Source of the DNA: Arthrobacter sp. UKPF54-2
Lineage (GTDB): Bacteria > Actinomycetota > Actinomycetes > Actinomycetales > Micrococcaceae
DNA: 64,000 nucleotides
Direction: 5' to 3'
NCBI RefSeq assembly: GCF_007858535.1
Contig: NZ_CP040174.1
Span: 2,108,001 to 2,172,000 of the forward strand
Shown here: piece by piece, positions 51,895-60,835 of the stretch
Layout: every line of letters begins with the position of its first letter
Numbering within the stretch: the stretch's first letter is position 1
The notes under the pieces: model-generated
What the model was told of the DNA's origin: nothing
Databases searched by the model: none
What the model saw: the letters and a program-made list of their open reading frames with translations, nothing else
Program-made: the position numbers and the translations under genes

Positions 51895-52758
51895 GTGCGC
51901 ACTTTTGTCTCGGCCGTCGCCGTGCTGATCGGCCTAGCCATGGCCGCCGTCGCCGTCCCGGCCATGTGGGTGGACCGCAACATCGTCCAGGAGGACGGGT
52001 TCGTGGCGCTCACCGCACCGCTCGGCAAGGACCCGGCCTTCCAAAAGAGACTCGCCACCGCTGCCGTGAACAGCATCGGCTTCGGGGACCAGCAGCTTCC
52101 GGACGCCCTCGCCAATGTGGTGAAGCCGATTCTGGAGGACGCCGCGCAGTCGATGACGTCCATGCCCGGATACTCCGACGCCTGGGCCGAGACGCTGCGC
52201 CGGAGCCACCGGCTGAGCTTCGCCGATCCGCGCACCCTGCCGGCGGACGTCGACGGCGCCACTTCCCTGACCCTGGACGTCGCACCGCTGGTGGGGCTGG
52301 TGGTCAAGCGGGTCTCGGAGTCCTCGCCCATGCCGTTGAAAGCGCCGGAGACGGTGCGGATCGGCATCGGCCAGTCCAACCAGCGCCAGCTGATCGAAAG
52401 GGTTTCCGCCTACGCGCCGATGGGCTCAGCCGTGGCCGTGGGCTCGGCAATCGCGTTCGTTCTGGCGTTTGTCGCCGCCCGGCGGAAGTGGACGGTCCTG
52501 GCCGGAACCGGCCTGGGTGCCCTCGTCCTGGCCGCGGTGTGGAAGTTCGGCGCGGATGCTGTGGGCCAGGCGGTCCTGGGGACCCGCAGCGGCAACGATG
52601 TGGCCGAGACTTTCAAAAGCGAGTTCGTGGCCGCCTCCCTGGCGGGCTTCGGACCATGGATTGTGGTGGCACTCGTGGCGGGAGCGTTCCTGCTGGTCGC
52701 CGGGATCGTGCTCCGGGTTGTCTCCTCCCGCCGGCCGGCCCCAAACACCGGGCCATAA
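51895..52758 (+). CDS. Uncharacterised membrane protein
   Basis: This 287-aa protein has a GTG start with AGGAG 8 nt upstream. An N-terminal membrane helix (VSAVAVLIGLAMAAVAVPAMW) is followed by an extracytoplasmic region of ~150 residues (NIVQEDGFVALTAPLGKDPAFQKRLATAA). Two or three more helices lie near 175-200, 206-225 and 257-280. It resembles actinobacterial proteins of unknown function that start with VDRNIVQEDGFVAL-type sequence. It sits between xseA (divergent) and ispH (co-directional, 22 bp apart). Confidence 0.75.
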   Translation: MRTFVSAVAVLIGLAMAAVAVPAMWVDRNIVQEDGFVALTAPLGKDPAFQKRLATAAVNSIGFGDQQLPDALANVVKPILEDAAQSMTSMPGYSDAWAETLRRSHRLSFADPRTLPADVDGATSLTLDVAPLVGLVVKRVSESSPMPLKAPETVRIGIGQSNQRQLIERVSAYAPMGSAVAVGSAIAFVLAFVAARRKWTVLAGTGLGALVLAAVWKFGADAVGQAVLGTRSGNDVAETFKSEFVAASLAGFGPWIVVALVAGAFLLVAGIVLRVVSSRRPAPNTGP

Positions 52759-52768
52759 CGAACACCGG

Positions 52769-52774
52769 TAGCAT
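52769..52774 (+). promoter_or_regulatory. Putative -10 box (TAGCAT) for ispH
   Basis: TAGCAT ends exactly 6 nt before ATG 52781, with no ribosome-binding site in the gap. Leaderless translation of ispH is likely. Confidence 0.5.
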
Positions 52775-52780
52775 TGGGGC

Positions 52781-53872
52781 ATGACCTCCACCGCTGTATC
52801 CATCCCGATGCCCTCCGTTCCGCGCCGTCGGCGAACGCCGGAGGAAGTACTGGCGGCAGCCCCCGTGACCGGGGCGAAGAAGGTGCTCCTGGCGGCGCCG
52901 CGCGGCTACTGCGCCGGCGTCGACCGCGCAGTGATAGCCGTGGAAAAGGCGCTGGAGCACTACGGCCCGCCCGTCTACGTCCGCAAGCAGATCGTCCACA
53001 ACGTCCACGTGGTGAGCTCCCTCGAGGAAAAGGGCGCGATCTTCGTGGACGAGACCGATGAGGTTCCCGAAGGGGCCCTGGTGATCTTTTCGGCCCACGG
53101 CGTCTCGCCCGCGGTCGTGCAGTCCGCCGAGGACCGCGGCCTGCGGACCATCGATGCCACCTGCCCGCTGGTGACCAAGGTGCACAAAGAGGCCGTCCGC
53201 TTCGCAAAGGACGACTTCGACATCCTGCTGATCGGCCACGACGGCCACGAGGAAGTCGAAGGAACCGCCGGCGAGGCGCCCGAGCACATCCAGATCATCA
53301 ACGGCCCTCACGAGGTGGACAAGGTGACGGTCCGCGACCCGGAAAAGGTCATCTGGCTCTCGCAGACCACCCTGAGCGTGGACGAAACCATGGAAACCGT
53401 GCGCCTGCTCAAGGAGCGGTTCCCCACCCTGCAGGATCCGCCCAGCGATGACATCTGCTACGCGACCACCAACCGCCAGGTGGCCATCAAGAAGATCTCC
53501 CCGCAGGCCGATCTCGTGATTGTCGTTGGTTCGGCCAACTCCTCGAACTCCGTGCGCCTCGTGGAAGTTGCCCTGGAATACGGGGCCAAGGCATCGTACC
53601 GGGTGGACTTCGCCAACGAGGTGGACGAATCCTGGTTTGAGGGCGTCGCCACCGTCGGCGTGACCTCGGGCGCCTCCGTGCCGGAGGTGCTGGTGAAGGA
53701 TGTGCTCCGGCTGCTGGCCGACTACGGCTACGGCACCGTCGAGGAAGTCGTCACGGCCGAGGAAGACCTGCTGTTCTCGCTGCCGAAGGAGCTCCGGGCC
53801 ACCCTGAAGCAGGCCGGGGATGTCACCCGCGCCCTGGGCGGCCGCGGAGCACGCCCCGCGGAAAAGCCCTAG
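52781..53872 (+). CDS. ispH: 4-hydroxy-3-methylbut-2-enyl diphosphate reductase
   Basis: This 363-aa enzyme of the MEP isoprenoid pathway makes IPP and DMAPP. The three Cys ligands of the 4Fe-4S cluster are in [26 protein letters not shown] and ICYATTNRQ. Substrate residues lie in [51 protein letters not shown] and [11 protein letters not shown]. It has an extra N-terminal ~30-residue tail. It converges with rmuC; the stop codons overlap by 4 nt. Confidence 0.97.
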   Translation: MTSTAVSIPMPSVPRRRRTPEEVLAAAPVTGAKKVLLAAPRGYCAGVDRAVIAVEKALEHYGPPVYVRKQIVHNVHVVSSLEEKGAIFVDETDEVPEGALVIFSAHGVSPAVVQSAEDRGLRTIDATCPLVTKVHKEAVRFAKDDFDILLIGHDGHEEVEGTAGEAPEHIQIINGPHEVDKVTVRDPEKVIWLSQTTLSVDETMETVRLLKERFPTLQDPPSDDICYATTNRQVAIKKISPQADLVIVVGSANSSNSVRLVEVALEYGAKASYRVDFANEVDESWFEGVATVGVTSGASVPEVLVKDVLRLLADYGYGTVEEVVTAEEDLLFSLPKELRATLKQAGDVTRALGGRGARPAEKP

Positions 53873-55158
53873 GCGGCCGACTCTTCCGACTCGCCGTCAC
53901 CGTCATCGGCGGACTGATCGACGCCGGGACGTTCGACGCCGGTGTTCCCGGCGGTGATGCCCTGCTGCAGTTCCGGGGCGGCCACTGCGCGCGGCGTGGC
54001 CTCGACCGCGACGGGCGTCGCGAGGCCCGCCACGTCCAGGGCGTTGAGCTTGCGCGCGGTGGGGAGCACCCGGGCCTCCAGGGTGCCGACCAGGGAGTTG
54101 TAGCGGTCCACCGAGGTCTTCAGCGACGAGCCCAGCTTGGAGACATTGTCGCCCAGGGTGCCCATCCGCTCGTAGAGCTGCTGGGCCAGTTCGAAGAGCT
54201 CCCGGGCGCTGTCCGTCAGCACATCCTGCCGCCAGGTGAACGCCACCGACTTGAGGACCGCGAGCAGCGTCCCGGGGGAGGCGAGCACAACGTTCTTGGA
54301 CAGGGCGTAGTCCAGCAGGGCCGGATCGGCGGTCAGAGCGGCGGCGAGGATCGACTCGGCGGGCAGGAAGCACACCACCAGTTCGGGGGCGTTGCCGGGA
54401 ATGTCCCAGTACTTCTTGTTGCTCAGCGCATCAACGTGGGCCTTCAGCGCCTTCGCGTGGGTGGCAAGCAGCGCCTGCTGGCCGTTCAGGGACACCGACC
54501 CGGGGGCGCGGCCGCCGGCGGGGGAGCCCAGCTCCTGCGCCTCCAGGTACGCGGTCAGCGGCACTTTGGCGTCCACGACGAGCTGCTTGTCGCCCGGGAG
54601 CTGCACCACGAGGTCGGGCCGGACCGTGGTGTCGGACCCGGAACTGTGCAGCTGCTCGTGGAAGTCGACGTGCCGCAGCATGCCCGCGGCTTCCACCACA
54701 CGGCGCAGCTGGACTTCGCCCCACTGGCCGCGCGCGCTGTTGGACCGCAGCGCCGATTCGAGCGCGTGCGTTGACCGCAGCAGCTGCTCGTCCGAGAGCC
54801 TGGCCTCCTGCAGCTGCTGGGCCAGCTGGCCGTACTGTTCCAGCCGGTCCCGTTCCAGCAGCGAGACCTGTTGCTGGACCGCGGTGAGTTTTTCGGCCAC
54901 GGGAGCCAGCGCGCGCAGCACGCTGCCATCCTGGGTCCGGGCGTCGCCCAGCTCCCGGTTCTGTGCCGCAAGCAGGCGCCGTTCGGCGTCGGCGGCGGCG
55001 AACTGGGCGCTGACCTCGGCCAGGCGCGCGGAAACGCCGTCGAAGTCCTCCTCGAGGGCCGAACTCCGGCGGCGGGAGACCACAAAGGTGAAGGCGGCGC
55101 CGGCCACGGCGCCGATCAGCAGCATCAGCAGGGCAAGAATGAGTGCAAAAGCGTCCAT
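53869..55158 (-). CDS. rmuC: DNA recombination protein RmuC homologue
   Basis: This 429-aa protein has an N-terminal membrane helix ([23 protein letters not shown]). A long coiled-coil follows (residues ~35-140: [29 protein letters not shown]). The RmuC nuclease-like domain has [41 protein letters not shown] and [15 protein letters not shown]. It is a putative PD-(D/E)xK protein. ATG 55158 starts exactly at the membrane helix. Confidence 0.95.
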   Translation of the reverse strand: MDAFALILALLMLLIGAVAGAAFTFVVSRRRSSALEEDFDGVSARLAEVSAQFAAADAERRLLAAQNRELGDARTQDGSVLRALAPVAEKLTAVQQQVSLLERDRLEQYGQLAQQLQEARLSDEQLLRSTHALESALRSNSARGQWGEVQLRRVVEAAGMLRHVDFHEQLHSSGSDTTVRPDLVVQLPGDKQLVVDAKVPLTAYLEAQELGSPAGGRAPGSVSLNGQQALLATHAKALKAHVDALSNKKYWDIPGNAPELVVCFLPAESILAAALTADPALLDYALSKNVVLASPGTLLAVLKSVAFTWRQDVLTDSARELFELAQQLYERMGTLGDNVSKLGSSLKTSVDRYNSLVGTLEARVLPTARKLNALDVAGLATPVAVEATPRAVAAPELQQGITAGNTGVERPGVDQSADDGDGESEESAA

Positions 55159-55277
55159 GTCTTCACTCTGGCACGCGGCTCTGACAGTTTTGCCGGTGGC
55201 GCACCGGACGGGCGCCCCGGAACGACGCCGACGGCGGACCGTGCCCCGCCGCCGCAGGGGCCAGGGGCGTTTACCGG

Positions 55278-55283
55278 TAGAAT
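55278..55283 (+). promoter_or_regulatory. Putative -10 box (TAGAAT) for ychF
   Basis: TAGAAT lies 8 nt before GTG 55292, one of several near-start hexamers in the window. No ribosome-binding site is visible. Confidence 0.4.
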
Positions 55284-55291
55284 CAATACTC

Positions 55292-56377
55292 GTGGCTCTT
55301 ACTATTGGCATCGTCGGACTGCCCAACGTCGGCAAATCAACTCTTTTCAACGCACTGACCCGCAACCAGGTGCTCGCGGCGAACTACCCGTTCGCCACGA
55401 TCGAGCCGAACGTCGGCGTCGTGAACCTGCCCGACCCGCGGCTCGCCAAGCTGGCCGAGATCTTCGGCTCCCAGCGGCTGCTGCCAGCTCCGGTGTCCTT
55501 TGTGGACATCGCCGGGATCGTCAAAGGCGCATCGGAGGGCGAAGGCCTGGGCAACAAGTTCCTCGCCAACATCCGTGAAGCCCAGGCCATCGCGCAGGTC
55601 ATCCGCGTGTTCGATGACCCCGACGTCATCCACGTCGACGGCAAGGTGGATCCCCGCTCGGACATGGAGATCATCAACACCGAGCTGATCCTGGCTGACC
55701 TGCAGACCATCGAGAACGCCATTCCCCGGATCGAAAAAGAAGTCAAGATCAAGAAGCGGGAAGCGGCGGAGCTGGCCGCCATCAAGGCCGCGCAGGTTGT
55801 GCTGGAGCGCGGCGACACCATCTTCTCCTCGGTCAAGAGCGACAAACTGGAGATGGAGCACCTCAAGGAGCTCGGCCTCCTGACCGCCAAACCCGTGATC
55901 TACGTCTTCAATGCGGACGAGGGAATCCTGGGCAGCCCGGAAAAGCAGGAAGAACTGCGCGCCATGGTGGCCCCGGCGGACGCGATCTTCCTTGACGCGA
56001 AGCTCGAGTCGGACCTTGTTGAACTGGACGAGGACGAGGCGCGCGAAATGCTGGAGATGAACGGCCAGGAGGAATCCGGCCTCGACCAGCTGGCCCGGGT
56101 AGGGTTCCACACGCTGGGGCTGCAGACCTACCTGACCGCCGGCCCCAAGGAAACCCGGGCCTGGACCATCCACCAGGGCGACACCGCACCCCAGGCCGCC
56201 GGCGTGATCCACTCCGACTTCCAGCGTGGCTTCATTAAAGCCGAGGTGGTCTCCTTCGACGACCTGATCGAGGCCGGATCCATGGCCGAGGCGAAGGCCC
56301 GCGGCAAGGTCCGGATCGAAGGCAAGGAATACGTTATGGCCGACGGCGACGTCGTTGAATTCAGATTTAATGTGTAG
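55292..56377 (+). CDS. ychF: Redox-regulated ATPase YchF (OBG-type)
   Basis: This 361-aa protein has a P-loop GLPNVGKSTLFNALT, ANYPFATIEPNVGVV (switch I region), FVDIAGIVKGASEGEGLGNKFL (G3 with the leucine-type switch) and VIYVFNADE at the G4 position (NxxE instead of NKxD, hence ATP preference). A coiled-coil inserts at residues ~130-180. The TGS domain ends with GDVVEFRFNV. It is a highly conserved ribosome-associated protein. Confidence 0.97.
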   Translation: MALTIGIVGLPNVGKSTLFNALTRNQVLAANYPFATIEPNVGVVNLPDPRLAKLAEIFGSQRLLPAPVSFVDIAGIVKGASEGEGLGNKFLANIREAQAIAQVIRVFDDPDVIHVDGKVDPRSDMEIINTELILADLQTIENAIPRIEKEVKIKKREAAELAAIKAAQVVLERGDTIFSSVKSDKLEMEHLKELGLLTAKPVIYVFNADEGILGSPEKQEELRAMVAPADAIFLDAKLESDLVELDEDEAREMLEMNGQEESGLDQLARVGFHTLGLQTYLTAGPKETRAWTIHQGDTAPQAAGVIHSDFQRGFIKAEVVSFDDLIEAGSMAEAKARGKVRIEGKEYVMADGDVVEFRFNV

Positions 56378-56491
56378 TTTTTGACCTCTAATGCCTCTTG
56401 CGATGGCCGCCAGGAACACGTGTTCTTAGCGGCCATGTGCTTTCTCAGACCGGTGGCCGCCGATGCTGCCTGCATTTATGCCGCATGGTCG

Positions 56492-56935
56492 CTATTTCTT
56501 GCCGGCCTTGAGGTCGGTCACCGTCTTTGCGATTCGGCGGCCCCGGGTCTCTGCGGTCTTCGCATCCGAGATCGGCTCTACGCAACGCCGTTGGCTGCTG
56601 TAGTTCAGGCTCTCGTAAAAAGCCTTCGCCTCCGGCTCCGTCTCCATGGCCGCGGCGAGATCTTCGGGAACGTCTACGACGCGCGGTTGGGTGTCCAGTT
56701 CGAGGTCGACCTCTACAGTGTCACCGGCAGATGCACCGGTCAGTTCACGGTTGGCCGCACTAATGCCAACCATGTTTTGGCCCTCCATCACCGCGATGCT
56801 GCTCCGGTAGCTCTTGCCGTTGATGGTGACGACCACTGGCGGCCGCCTGCCGGCACCGAGCGCGTGGACGATGCCCTCCGGGACCTCGATGCCCGCTTTG
56901 TTGCCGCCGCCCTGGATGGTCGTGGTGAATTTCAT
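56492..56935 (-). CDS. DUF1905/YdeI-like protein
   Basis: This 147-aa protein has an N-terminal DUF1905 barrel (FTTTIQGGGNKAGIEVPEGI, VVVTINGKSYRSSIAVMEGQNMVGIS, GDTVEVDLELD). The C-terminal YdeI/OmpD-associated helix pair is VPEDLAAAMETEPEAKAFYESLNYSSQRRCVEPISDAKTAETRGRRI. ATG 56935 is preferred because CATACT stands 6 nt upstream on the complement; GTG 56941 would add two residues. Function is unknown. Confidence 0.9.
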   Translation of the reverse strand: MKFTTTIQGGGNKAGIEVPEGIVHALGAGRRPPVVVTINGKSYRSSIAVMEGQNMVGISAANRELTGASAGDTVEVDLELDTQPRVVDVPEDLAAAMETEPEAKAFYESLNYSSQRRCVEPISDAKTAETRGRRIAKTVTDLKAGKK

Positions 56936-57175
56936 GCTCACAGTATGCCTGCAACCCCACTCTTCCGAGCAGGACTCTCAGCGGGGCCGGGCGCCCGGGC
57001 TTCCAGCGCTGCCGGCTCCGACGAGGTTTCCCGAGGCCGGTCCCGGTACTCCGGTCCGGCCGCAATGAATTCGGCTAGAGCTTTGGATGGGCGCGGTCAA
57101 CGGGACCGGTCCCACCAAAGCGCCGGTAGGACGCGGCTTGCTGAGTTGCACCGAAGTTACTAGGGGCAACCCAAA

Positions 57176-57207
57176 GTGTGGGCGCCGGCATAATCCGGCG
57201 CCCACAC
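57176..57207 (-). terminator. Terminator hairpin downstream of csbD
   Basis: A perfect 13-bp stem (57176-57188 with 57195-57207, arm GTGTGGGCGCCGG) with a CATAAT loop lies 20 bp after the csbD stop on the complement. On that strand the stem is followed by TTTGGG. Confidence 0.65.
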
Positions 57208-57226
57208 CGTGGTCGGGCGGTGTTAC

Positions 57227-57403
57227 TCAGTGCTTCTTGAAGGCGTCCTTGACTTTCTCGCCGGCCTGTTTGAGGTCGGCTTTGACCTGATGACGTTTGC
57301 CTTCGGCCTTTAGTCGGTCGTTGCCGGTGGCGTCTCCGGCGGTTTTTTGCCCCTTGCCGTGGAGTTTCTCGGCAGCGTTGTGGATCTTTTCTCCTAAACC
57401 CAT
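57227..57403 (-). CDS. CsbD-family small stress protein
   Basis: This 58-aa protein reads MGLGEKIHNAAEKLHGKGQK, then TAGDATGNDRLKAEGKRHQ, then the end AGEKVKDAFKKH. Repeated Lys/Gly/Ala amphipathic patterns with GDATGNDRLKAEGK are the CsbD signature. CsbD is a general-stress, envelope- or osmotic-stress-induced protein of unknown mechanism. AAGGAGAATCGCC lies before the ATG at 57401-57403. A terminator hairpin follows. Confidence 0.9.
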   Translation of the reverse strand: MGLGEKIHNAAEKLHGKGQKTAGDATGNDRLKAEGKRHQVKADLKQAGEKVKDAFKKH

Positions 57404-57826
57404 GGCGATTCTCCTTATGTGGCCGCTTCTGCGGCGTGATGCCGCCGAAACCGGGAATTAATTGTAGCGGTGAGACGGTCACCCTGGGGCCCTGCGCGAG
57501 AACGGTGTGCAGATCAACGCCGAAAATGTCCACGAGCGGCCAGAGAACAATCGCGGCCAAGTCTTTGAGGATGTTGCCCCGGATGTTCCATGCCACAGGC
57601 TAGTTGTGGGTGGCGGCGGCGACGACTCCGATGGCTAGATAGGCGAAGCCAATCAGGCCAATTCCGCGACTGCCTCTTGGACGTGGGCCAAATCCGCGTA
57701 TCGTCGCTCATCTCCCACCGCAGGTATGAACACTTTATAGGAGCGCGCCACTCATTCGGGGAGACCGGCATACTTCGCGGCGGTCGGGACGATAGAGCGG
57801 CGGGCGAGACGGGTACAGGGCCCGGG
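57404..57826. other. Intergenic region without a confident gene
   Basis: Only weak frames occur here. On the minus strand, a GTG-started 32-codon frame (57653-57751, MARSYKVFIPAVGDERRYAD...) and a GTG frame that starts near 57596 (MAWNIRGNILKDLAAIVLWP...) are both short. The second runs through the csbD ribosome-binding site into another frame. Neither has a recognised family. It is likely the leader and promoter of csbD plus noncoding DNA. Confidence 0.55.
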
Positions 57827-58741
57827 CTATTCGGCCGTAGTGCTGCTCGGCGCCTTTTTGACTGTGGCCAGCAGGAGGACTCCGGCGACGGCTGTTGCGC
57901 CGGCGAGAAGGAATGCGATGAATGCTTCTGCCGGGGCTGTGTCGGCCTCACCGAGGACGGTGATGCCTAGGGTGACGGCGACGAGCGGGTCGATTACTGT
58001 CAGACCTGCGACGACGAGTTCTGGTGTCCCTCGGGTGTGGGCGTTTTGGACCAAGAATGTCCCGAACAGGGCGGCGACGATTAGCCCTGCCAGACAGGTC
58101 AGGGATAGCCATTCGAAGTCGCCCTGGAAGAGTCGGGCAATGACGGTTTTGGCCAGCGCCGCGACGAACCCGAAGAGGATCCCGGCTCCGGCGGTAAACA
58201 CGACGGCGCTCCAGCGGTGGCGCCAGAGACTGAAACCCGTGCCAAGCGCGGCGAGGATGGCGCCGAGCAGTATAAGAATTGTGATGAGGTGCCGGTCGGT
58301 TATTTCAACGTCGCGCGCGGAAACTGCAGCGACTGCAACGAACACCCCGACACCGGCAATGCACAGGGCCACCGATGTGAGCGCGCGGCGGCCTGGGGAC
58401 CTTCGTGTCATTCTGGCAGTTGCCAGGGTCGTGACCACAAGGGCTACCGCGCCAATGGGCTGCACAACGATCAGGGGTGAGAATCTCAGACTTGCGAGCT
58501 GCAGCAGTATTGCTGCTCCCAGCATGGCTGTGCCGGCGAGCCAGACGGGTTTTCCCAGGAGGGCCTGCAGCCGGCCCCCGCCCATGCTCCCGGCGTTGCG
58601 CCCCGGTGCTGGCGCCTGCTCGCCTACGGCTTTGTGTTGGAAGAGGGTGCCGAGGGCCAGCAGGATCGCTCCGGCGACGGCGATCGGGATGCCAAGCCAG
58701 TGATAGGACGACAAGATCGGCACTGCGGCAGTCTGGATCAT
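57827..58741 (-). CDS. DMT-family transporter
   Basis: This 304-aa protein has about nine to ten hydrophobic helices. It starts with LSSYHWLGIPIAVAGAILLALGTLFQHKAVG and includes LASLRFSPLIVVQPIGAVALVVTTLATARM and ELVVAGLTVIDPLVAVTLGITVLGE, the EamA pattern with the Q-P-I-G-A motif. The substrate is unknown. TAGGGT stands exactly 6 nt before the ATG on the complement. Confidence 0.88.
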   Translation of the reverse strand: MIQTAAVPILSSYHWLGIPIAVAGAILLALGTLFQHKAVGEQAPAPGRNAGSMGGGRLQALLGKPVWLAGTAMLGAAILLQLASLRFSPLIVVQPIGAVALVVTTLATARMTRRSPGRRALTSVALCIAGVGVFVAVAAVSARDVEITDRHLITILILLGAILAALGTGFSLWRHRWSAVVFTAGAGILFGFVAALAKTVIARLFQGDFEWLSLTCLAGLIVAALFGTFLVQNAHTRGTPELVVAGLTVIDPLVAVTLGITVLGEADTAPAEAFIAFLLAGATAVAGVLLLATVKKAPSSTTAE

Positions 58742-58866
58742 GATCCGACCCTACCGGTGGCTTGCGGCGCTGACTGCACCGCCTCAGCGCCGTGCAGGAC
58801 AAGGGGCCTGGTGCATAGGAGGACCAGCGGCTGCCGGCCAGGCCTTATCCGGACAACGGGTGCAGG

Positions 58867-59304
58867 TCAGACGCCTGCAGGATCGATGACGTCGCGGCGT
58901 TCAATGGTCGCCAGTTCCTTCAGCTCCTGCAGAATCTCCAGCTGCTGGCTGTTGATTGCCATCAGCAACTCAATCTCTTCCTTCGCCTTTACATTGGTGT
59001 CGTAGTCGTGTTGGGCCATGGCGGCGGCGATGGCATCCTGCCTTTTTGCAGCGATTAGCAGGATGGCGCCTTGGAGTCCGGCCAGCATCGAGAGCAGGAG
59101 GTTTAGAAGGATGTAGGGGTAGGGATCCCAGGAATTGGTGGCCAGGGCCCAGGTGTTTATGGCGGCCCAGATAAGCATAAAAGCGATGAAGCCGCCCACG
59201 AACGGCCAGCTTCCCATTCCGTTTCGCATGATGTCGGCTGCGCGCTGGCCTCTAGTGAGGGTGGCTTTGTGCCCCTCGTGCCAGGTCTTTTGGTGGTCGG
59301 TCAT
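58867..59304 (-). CDS. DUF1003 membrane protein
   Basis: This 145-aa protein has a basic amphipathic start (TLTRGQRAADIMRNGMGSW) and two membrane helices (FVGGFIAFMLIWAAINTWAL; ILLNLLLSMLAGLQGAILLIAA). Between them lies WDPYPYILLNLLLS, the DUF1003 core. The charged, helical cytoplasmic tail (KAKEEIELLMAINSQQLEILQ) suggests a coiled-coil. Function is unknown. TACCCT lies 5 nt before the ATG, so leaderless expression is possible. Confidence 0.93.
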   Translation of the reverse strand: MTDHQKTWHEGHKATLTRGQRAADIMRNGMGSWPFVGGFIAFMLIWAAINTWALATNSWDPYPYILLNLLLSMLAGLQGAILLIAAKRQDAIAAAMAQHDYDTNVKAKEEIELLMAINSQQLEILQELKELATIERRDVIDPAGV

Positions 59305-59372
59305 GACTCAGGGTAGTCGGGGAGGCCTACCGGCTGGCGTCTGCTTGCCTGCAGGCGGGAAGCGTCGAGATG

Positions 59373-59386
59373 CTAAGCTTGCTTAG
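59373..59386. repeat. Small palindrome CTAAGCTTGCTTAG
   Basis: CTAAGC and GCTTAG form 6-bp arms around TT in the gap between the DUF1003 and DHFR-like genes. It is followed by TTTCTC, so it could be a weak hairpin, terminator or operator. No partner regulator is evident. Confidence 0.3.
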
Positions 59387-59429
59387 TTTCTCTTTCTGTC
59401 AAGCAGAGTGCGGTGAGGGCTAACTTGAA

Positions 59430-59463
59430 AAGTCCCCGCCGGTCGTTCTGGCTGGCGGGGCTT
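59430..59463. terminator. Inverted repeat CCCCGCC/GGCGGGG between DUF1003 and DHFR-like genes
   Basis: CCCCGCC (59434-59440) pairs with GGCGGGG (59454-59460), extended by AAG/CTT with one bulged T. It may terminate transcripts from either side or act as a leader hairpin. There is no strong T run. Confidence 0.4.
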
Positions 59464-59529
59464 CATACACTTCGCCTCCATCACTGACTGGTCTGTACAA
59501 CGAATACGGGTCCACGGGAGACTGGCGCC

Positions 59530-60105
59530 ATGCGCAAATTGGCCTTCGGGATGAACGTGAGCTTGGACGGCTACATCGCCGCGCCCGGCGGGGACATCGG
59601 CTGGAGCGTACCGAGCGACGAGCTGTTCCAATGGTGGTCAGACCGGGTTGGGGCCACCGGGCTGGCGCTGTACGGGCGCAAACTCTGGGAGACAATGAGC
59701 TCCCACTGGCCGACTGCCGACCGGCAGCCGGGCGCCACACCGGCGCAGATCGAGTTCGCCCGGCGCTGGCGGGACATGCCAAAGGTGGTGTTCTCCTCGA
59801 CGATCAGCACGGTCGACGGCAACACTCGCCTGGTCACCGGGGACGCGGTCACCGAGATCACCCGGCTCAAGGCTGACGACGGCGCCGCCATGGACATCGG
59901 CGGAGCCACCCTCGCCGCGTCGGCCATGCGGGCCGGGCTGATCGACGAGTACGTGATCGTCACCCATCCGGTGCTGGTGGGCGGCGGCACACCGTTCTTC
60001 ACCGACCTGGACAACTGGATAAACCTGCGACTGGTGGAGACCCGCACATTTCCCGGCAGTGTGCTCCTGACCCGGTACGAGACCCGGCGCGGAGGGCCCG
60101 AATGA
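59530..60105 (+). CDS. Dihydrofolate reductase-like protein (RibD C-terminal-domain family)
   Basis: This 191-aa protein has RKLAFGMNVSLDGYIAAPGGDIGW at the start, LALYGRKLWETMSSHW in the middle and GATLAASAMRAGLIDEYVIVTHPVLVGGGTPFF at the end, typical of the RibD_C/DHFR-like fold. It probably reduces an unknown substrate with NADPH. GGGAG lies upstream. It overlaps the following SDR gene by 4 nt (ATGA), so the two may work as a redox pair. Confidence 0.92.
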   Translation: MRKLAFGMNVSLDGYIAAPGGDIGWSVPSDELFQWWSDRVGATGLALYGRKLWETMSSHWPTADRQPGATPAQIEFARRWRDMPKVVFSSTISTVDGNTRLVTGDAVTEITRLKADDGAAMDIGGATLAASAMRAGLIDEYVIVTHPVLVGGGTPFFTDLDNWINLRLVETRTFPGSVLLTRYETRRGGPE

Positions 60106-60755
60106 CGACTCTGGAAGGTGCGGTTGTTCTGGTTGTCGGCGCCACGGGCGGTCTCGGTTCGCGCATTGCCGCCCAGTTGGAGAACCACGGCGCCACCGTT
60201 GCCCGGGCGTCAAAGTCTGCCGGGCATGACCTGCGCGCACCTTCGGTGATCCAGAAGCTGCTGGCGGACACGAAAGGGCAGTACGGACGTCTGGACGGGC
60301 TGGTGGTGGCGTCCGGGGTCGTCGCGTTCGGCGCCGCATCAGAGCTGGAACCCACCACGCTGGACGAACTCTTCGCCGTGAACACAACCAGCCCCATTCA
60401 ACTCATCACCCAGAGCCAGCCCTACCTGGCCGCCTCGGCCCGGGAGGGCCGGGAGCCCTTCGTGGTGACCCTGAGCGGCGTCGTGGCCGAGGCGCCCGTC
60501 GCCGGCCTTGCTGCCTACTCGGCGTCGAAAGCCGCGCTCGCGGCCTTCGTCGTCGCAGCGGGGCGCGAGTACCGGCGCGCGGGCATCCGGCTCCTGGACG
60601 CCCGCCCGGGCCACACCGGCACCGCGCTCTCCGAGCACCCGATCGCCGGGGCAGCGCCGCGATTCGGCGCGGCGCTGGATCCAGACCTCGTTGCGGCGCG
60701 GATTATCGCTGCGATCGTCGATGGCGAGAAGGATCTGCCTAGCACCGCCTTTTAG
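60102..60755 (+). CDS. SDR-family oxidoreductase
   Basis: This 217-aa protein has VLVVGATGGLGSRIAAQL (cofactor loop), a short Rossmann domain, VVTLSGVVAEAPVAGLAAYSASKAALAAF (with the S...YxxxK elements), and ARPGHTGTALSEHPIAG after it. It is short but complete. The ATGA overlap with the upstream DHFR-like gene suggests co-translation. The substrate is unknown. Confidence 0.9.
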   Translation: MTTLEGAVVLVVGATGGLGSRIAAQLENHGATVARASKSAGHDLRAPSVIQKLLADTKGQYGRLDGLVVASGVVAFGAASELEPTTLDELFAVNTTSPIQLITQSQPYLAASAREGREPFVVTLSGVVAEAPVAGLAAYSASKAALAAFVVAAGREYRRAGIRLLDARPGHTGTALSEHPIAGAAPRFGAALDPDLVAARIIAAIVDGEKDLPSTAF

Positions 60756-60835
60756 GCCGGGCCCAGGTCCTGCGCTTGATCGCCAAGGGAGCGAAGGGAC
60801 CCCGACGTGGGTTCACGGCGGGGAGGGGGCGTCGC

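Noticed and set aside
57514..57951. Minus-strand frame beginning in the DMT gene and ending near 57514
   Set aside because: It starts inside the DMT coding region and its Arg/Pro/Ser-rich translation is unlike a folded protein.
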